Of a stretch of 23,814 bases of DNA, positions 22,330 through 23,814 are shown piece by piece. The notes under the pieces are model-generated. The model did no database searches. It had not been told where the DNA came from and saw only the letters and a list, made by a program, of their open reading frames with translations. The position numbers and the translations under genes are program-made. Source of the DNA: an uncultured Bacteroidota bacterium (GTDB lineage Bacteria > Bacteroidota > Bacteroidia > Chitinophagales > Chitinophagaceae); the NCBI GenBank assembly GCA_903905685.1, contig CAIVHI010000078.1:1-23814 (forward strand). Direction: 5' to 3'. Position 1 is the first letter of the stretch. The number at the start of each line of letters is the position of its first letter.

Positions 22330-23814
22330 CTATTTCGCTGCTTCCAGACGCTCTATTTCGTTGCGCTGCCTAATTTTGGAGTGTTTGTAACCATAAGCAA
22401 AATAGCACACCATGCCTACCACCAACCAAATGAGGAACCGCTCCCAGTTGGTCTCTCCCGACACGCAAAGCAGGTAGCAGCAGCAGAGGAATCCCAAAAC
22501 GGGTATAAGGGAATAGTTTCGCCTAAAGCTCAACACCGCAGTTGTGAGGAAAACGACTGCAAACAGGAAGTACGGTATTTTGGCGCGCAACAACTCCCAT
22601 GTCACCCCTCCCCCACCCGTCTTCATTTCGAAAAAACCGGCTATCCCGCCCGGACTATAGATTTGGAACAATACCAGCATCAGCACGAAAAGCCCTGGCG
22701 TAATCCATTTCCCGTTCATATACGGGGTCTTGAACTTGCTTTCCAACCGGTTTTTATCTTCCTGCAATTTCAAAATGCCCCCGCATACCAACACGAACGC
22801 AAACAGCGTGCCCACGCTGGTGAGGTCTACCACGACGCTCAGATTCAAGAATAAGGCGGGGATACCGACGATAAACCCAGTGAGCAGGGTGGAAAACGAA
22901 GGGGTTTTGTACTTGGGGTGGATTCTTGCAAAAATGGGCGGCAACAATCCATCCCTACTCATACTCATCCAAATGCGCGGCTGGCCTAATTGGAATACCA
23001 GCAACACGCTGGCCGTGGCAATAACGGCACTCACTGCAATGACGCCCGATATGATGTCGGCATACTTGTTGTGCATCAGGCTGAACACCATGGATAGCGG
23101 GTCGCCCACGTTCAGCAGGCTATGGTCTACCATGCCGGTGAGCACCAAGGCTATAACCACATAAACAATGGTGCATATGATGAGCGAATAGAACATGGCC
23201 CGAGGCAAATCCCGCTGCGGATTCTGGCATTCCTCCGCAGTGGTAGATATGGCGTCGAAGCCAATATAAGAGAAAAACACGGCCGATGTGCCGGCCAGTA
23301 CACCGCCAATGCCATTGGGTAGAAACGGCTGCCAGTGGGTGGGACTCACATAGAACGCTCCCGCAATAATCACCAAAACGATGATGACCAGCTTGAGTAT
23401 CACCATGATGTTGGTGCTGCGGCGCGACTCCTTGATGCCTACATAGATGATCCAGGTGATGAGGAACGTGATGAGGAATGCCGGCAGGTTGCAAATGAGG
23501 TGAATGCCGCCCACCACCGGGGCATTGGCCCAGGCGGCTTTAGCGGCATCGGTAAGCCCATCTCGGGCGGTCCAAAAGTCGGTGGCCAGGTATTCGGGCA
23601 CATGGACGTGGTAGCCGAAAATGTTGATTTTATCGACGAGCGACGTAAAATAGTCGCTCCAGGATATGGCCACGGCTATGTTGCCAATGGCATACTCCAT
23701 CAGCAAATCCCAACCTATTATCCAAGCTATGATTTCTCCAAAGGCGACATACGAATAGGTGTAGGCACTGCCCGACACGGGCACCATGCTGGCAAACTCG
23801 GCATAGCACACCGC
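22330..23814 (-). CDS. APC-family amino acid permease, 5' end cut by window edge
   Basis: Inner-membrane amino-acid transporter of the APC superfamily, cationic amino acid transporter (CAT) type. The reading frame is open to base 23814, so the N-terminus (probably the first 60-70 residues with helix 1) is missing; 494 residues are visible. Signatures: CYAEFASMVPVSGSAYTYSY at the left edge (helix 2-3), AVFFSYIGFDAISTTAEEC followed by NPQRDLP, and RIWMSMSRDGLLPP. About eleven further hydrophobic segments follow, with a hydrophilic charged C-terminus (KHSKIRQRNEIERLEAAK). The substrate is not assignable from sequence alone. The GTG at 23811 is an internal Val codon, not the start. Confidence 0.92.
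   Translation of the reverse strand, partial: AVCYAEFASMVPVSGSAYTYSYVAFGEIIAWIIGWDLLMEYAIGNIAVAISWSDYFTSLVDKINIFGYHVHVPEYLATDFWTARDGLTDAAKAAWANAPVVGGIHLICNLPAFLITFLITWIIYVGIKESRRSTNIMVILKLVIIVLVIIAGAFYVSPTHWQPFLPNGIGGVLAGTSAVFFSYIGFDAISTTAEECQNPQRDLPRAMFYSLIICTIVYVVIALVLTGMVDHSLLNVGDPLSMVFSLMHNKYADIISGVIAVSAVIATASVLLVFQLGQPRIWMSMSRDGLLPPIFARIHPKYKTPSFSTLLTGFIVGIPALFLNLSVVVDLTSVGTLFAFVLVCGGILKLQEDKNRLESKFKTPYMNGKWITPGLFVLMLVLFQIYSPGGIAGFFEMKTGGGGVTWELLRAKIPYFLFAVVFLTTAVLSFRRNYSLIPVLGFLCCCYLLCVSGETNWERFLIWLVVGMVCYFAYGYKHSKIRQRNEIERLEAAK

Noticed and set aside
1..23814. CRISPR arrays, tRNA/rRNA genes, insertion sequences, phage or defence genes
   Set aside because: I looked for regularly spaced repeats, GTTCRA-type tRNA arms, transposase or integrase motifs beyond XerD, and known defence-gene motifs, and found none.

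Overview
This is ordinary chromosomal sequence from a member of the Bacteroidota, most likely a Chitinophagales/Sphingobacteriia-type organism. Several things point there. Promoter-like sites follow the TAnnTTTG pattern of that phylum, for example upstream of recA, kup, the PAP2 gene and the bi-domain oxidoreductase gene. Purine-rich Shine-Dalgarno sequences are mostly absent. The protein families (DUF5723 outer-membrane protein with a TSP3 repeat, Wzi/RemB-like outer-membrane protein, bi-domain MDR+GFO/IDH oxidoreductase) are also typical. No phage, IS element, CRISPR array, tRNA or rRNA gene was seen. Window edges cut two genes: recA loses its 3' end at base 1 and an APC-family permease loses its 5' end at base 23814.

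Layout. Bases 1-5680 hold housekeeping genes: recA (minus), a 0.9 kb AT-rich gap with hairpins, the divergent pair xerD (minus) and aroQ (plus), a secreted glutathione peroxidase (minus), and fhs, formate-tetrahydrofolate ligase (plus), followed by a clear intrinsic terminator. Bases 5933-11810 form one minus-strand transcription unit in the order bi-domain oxidoreductase, UDP-GlcNAc 2-epimerase, multi-PAS histidine kinase. The first two are sugar-nucleotide or surface-polysaccharide enzymes, and the kinase starts 5 nt after the epimerase stop. A divergent promoter region (11811-12104) separates this unit from kup (potassium uptake, plus). Next come a small two-helix membrane protein (minus), a PAP2 phosphatase (plus) and an OprB-like porin (minus) whose stop codon overlaps that of the PAP2 gene.

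Bases 16755-17473 are a 0.7 kb gap with no supported gene. From 17474 to the end everything is on the minus strand and concerns the cell envelope: a DUF5723 outer-membrane protein, anhydro-N-acetylmuramate kinase (peptidoglycan recycling), a Wzi/RemB-like outer-membrane protein and an amino-acid permease.

Working together: the window mixes DNA maintenance (RecA, XerD), core metabolism (AroQ, Fhs) and envelope functions (polysaccharide precursor synthesis, undecaprenyl or lipid phosphate dephosphorylation, murein recycling, porin and other outer-membrane barrels). I see no convincing novel multi-gene system. The points most worth a second look are the kinase coupled to the epimerase gene, the non-canonical active-site residues in Fhs, PAP2 and the peroxidase, the TSP3-tailed DUF5723 protein, and the two hairpin-bearing gaps.
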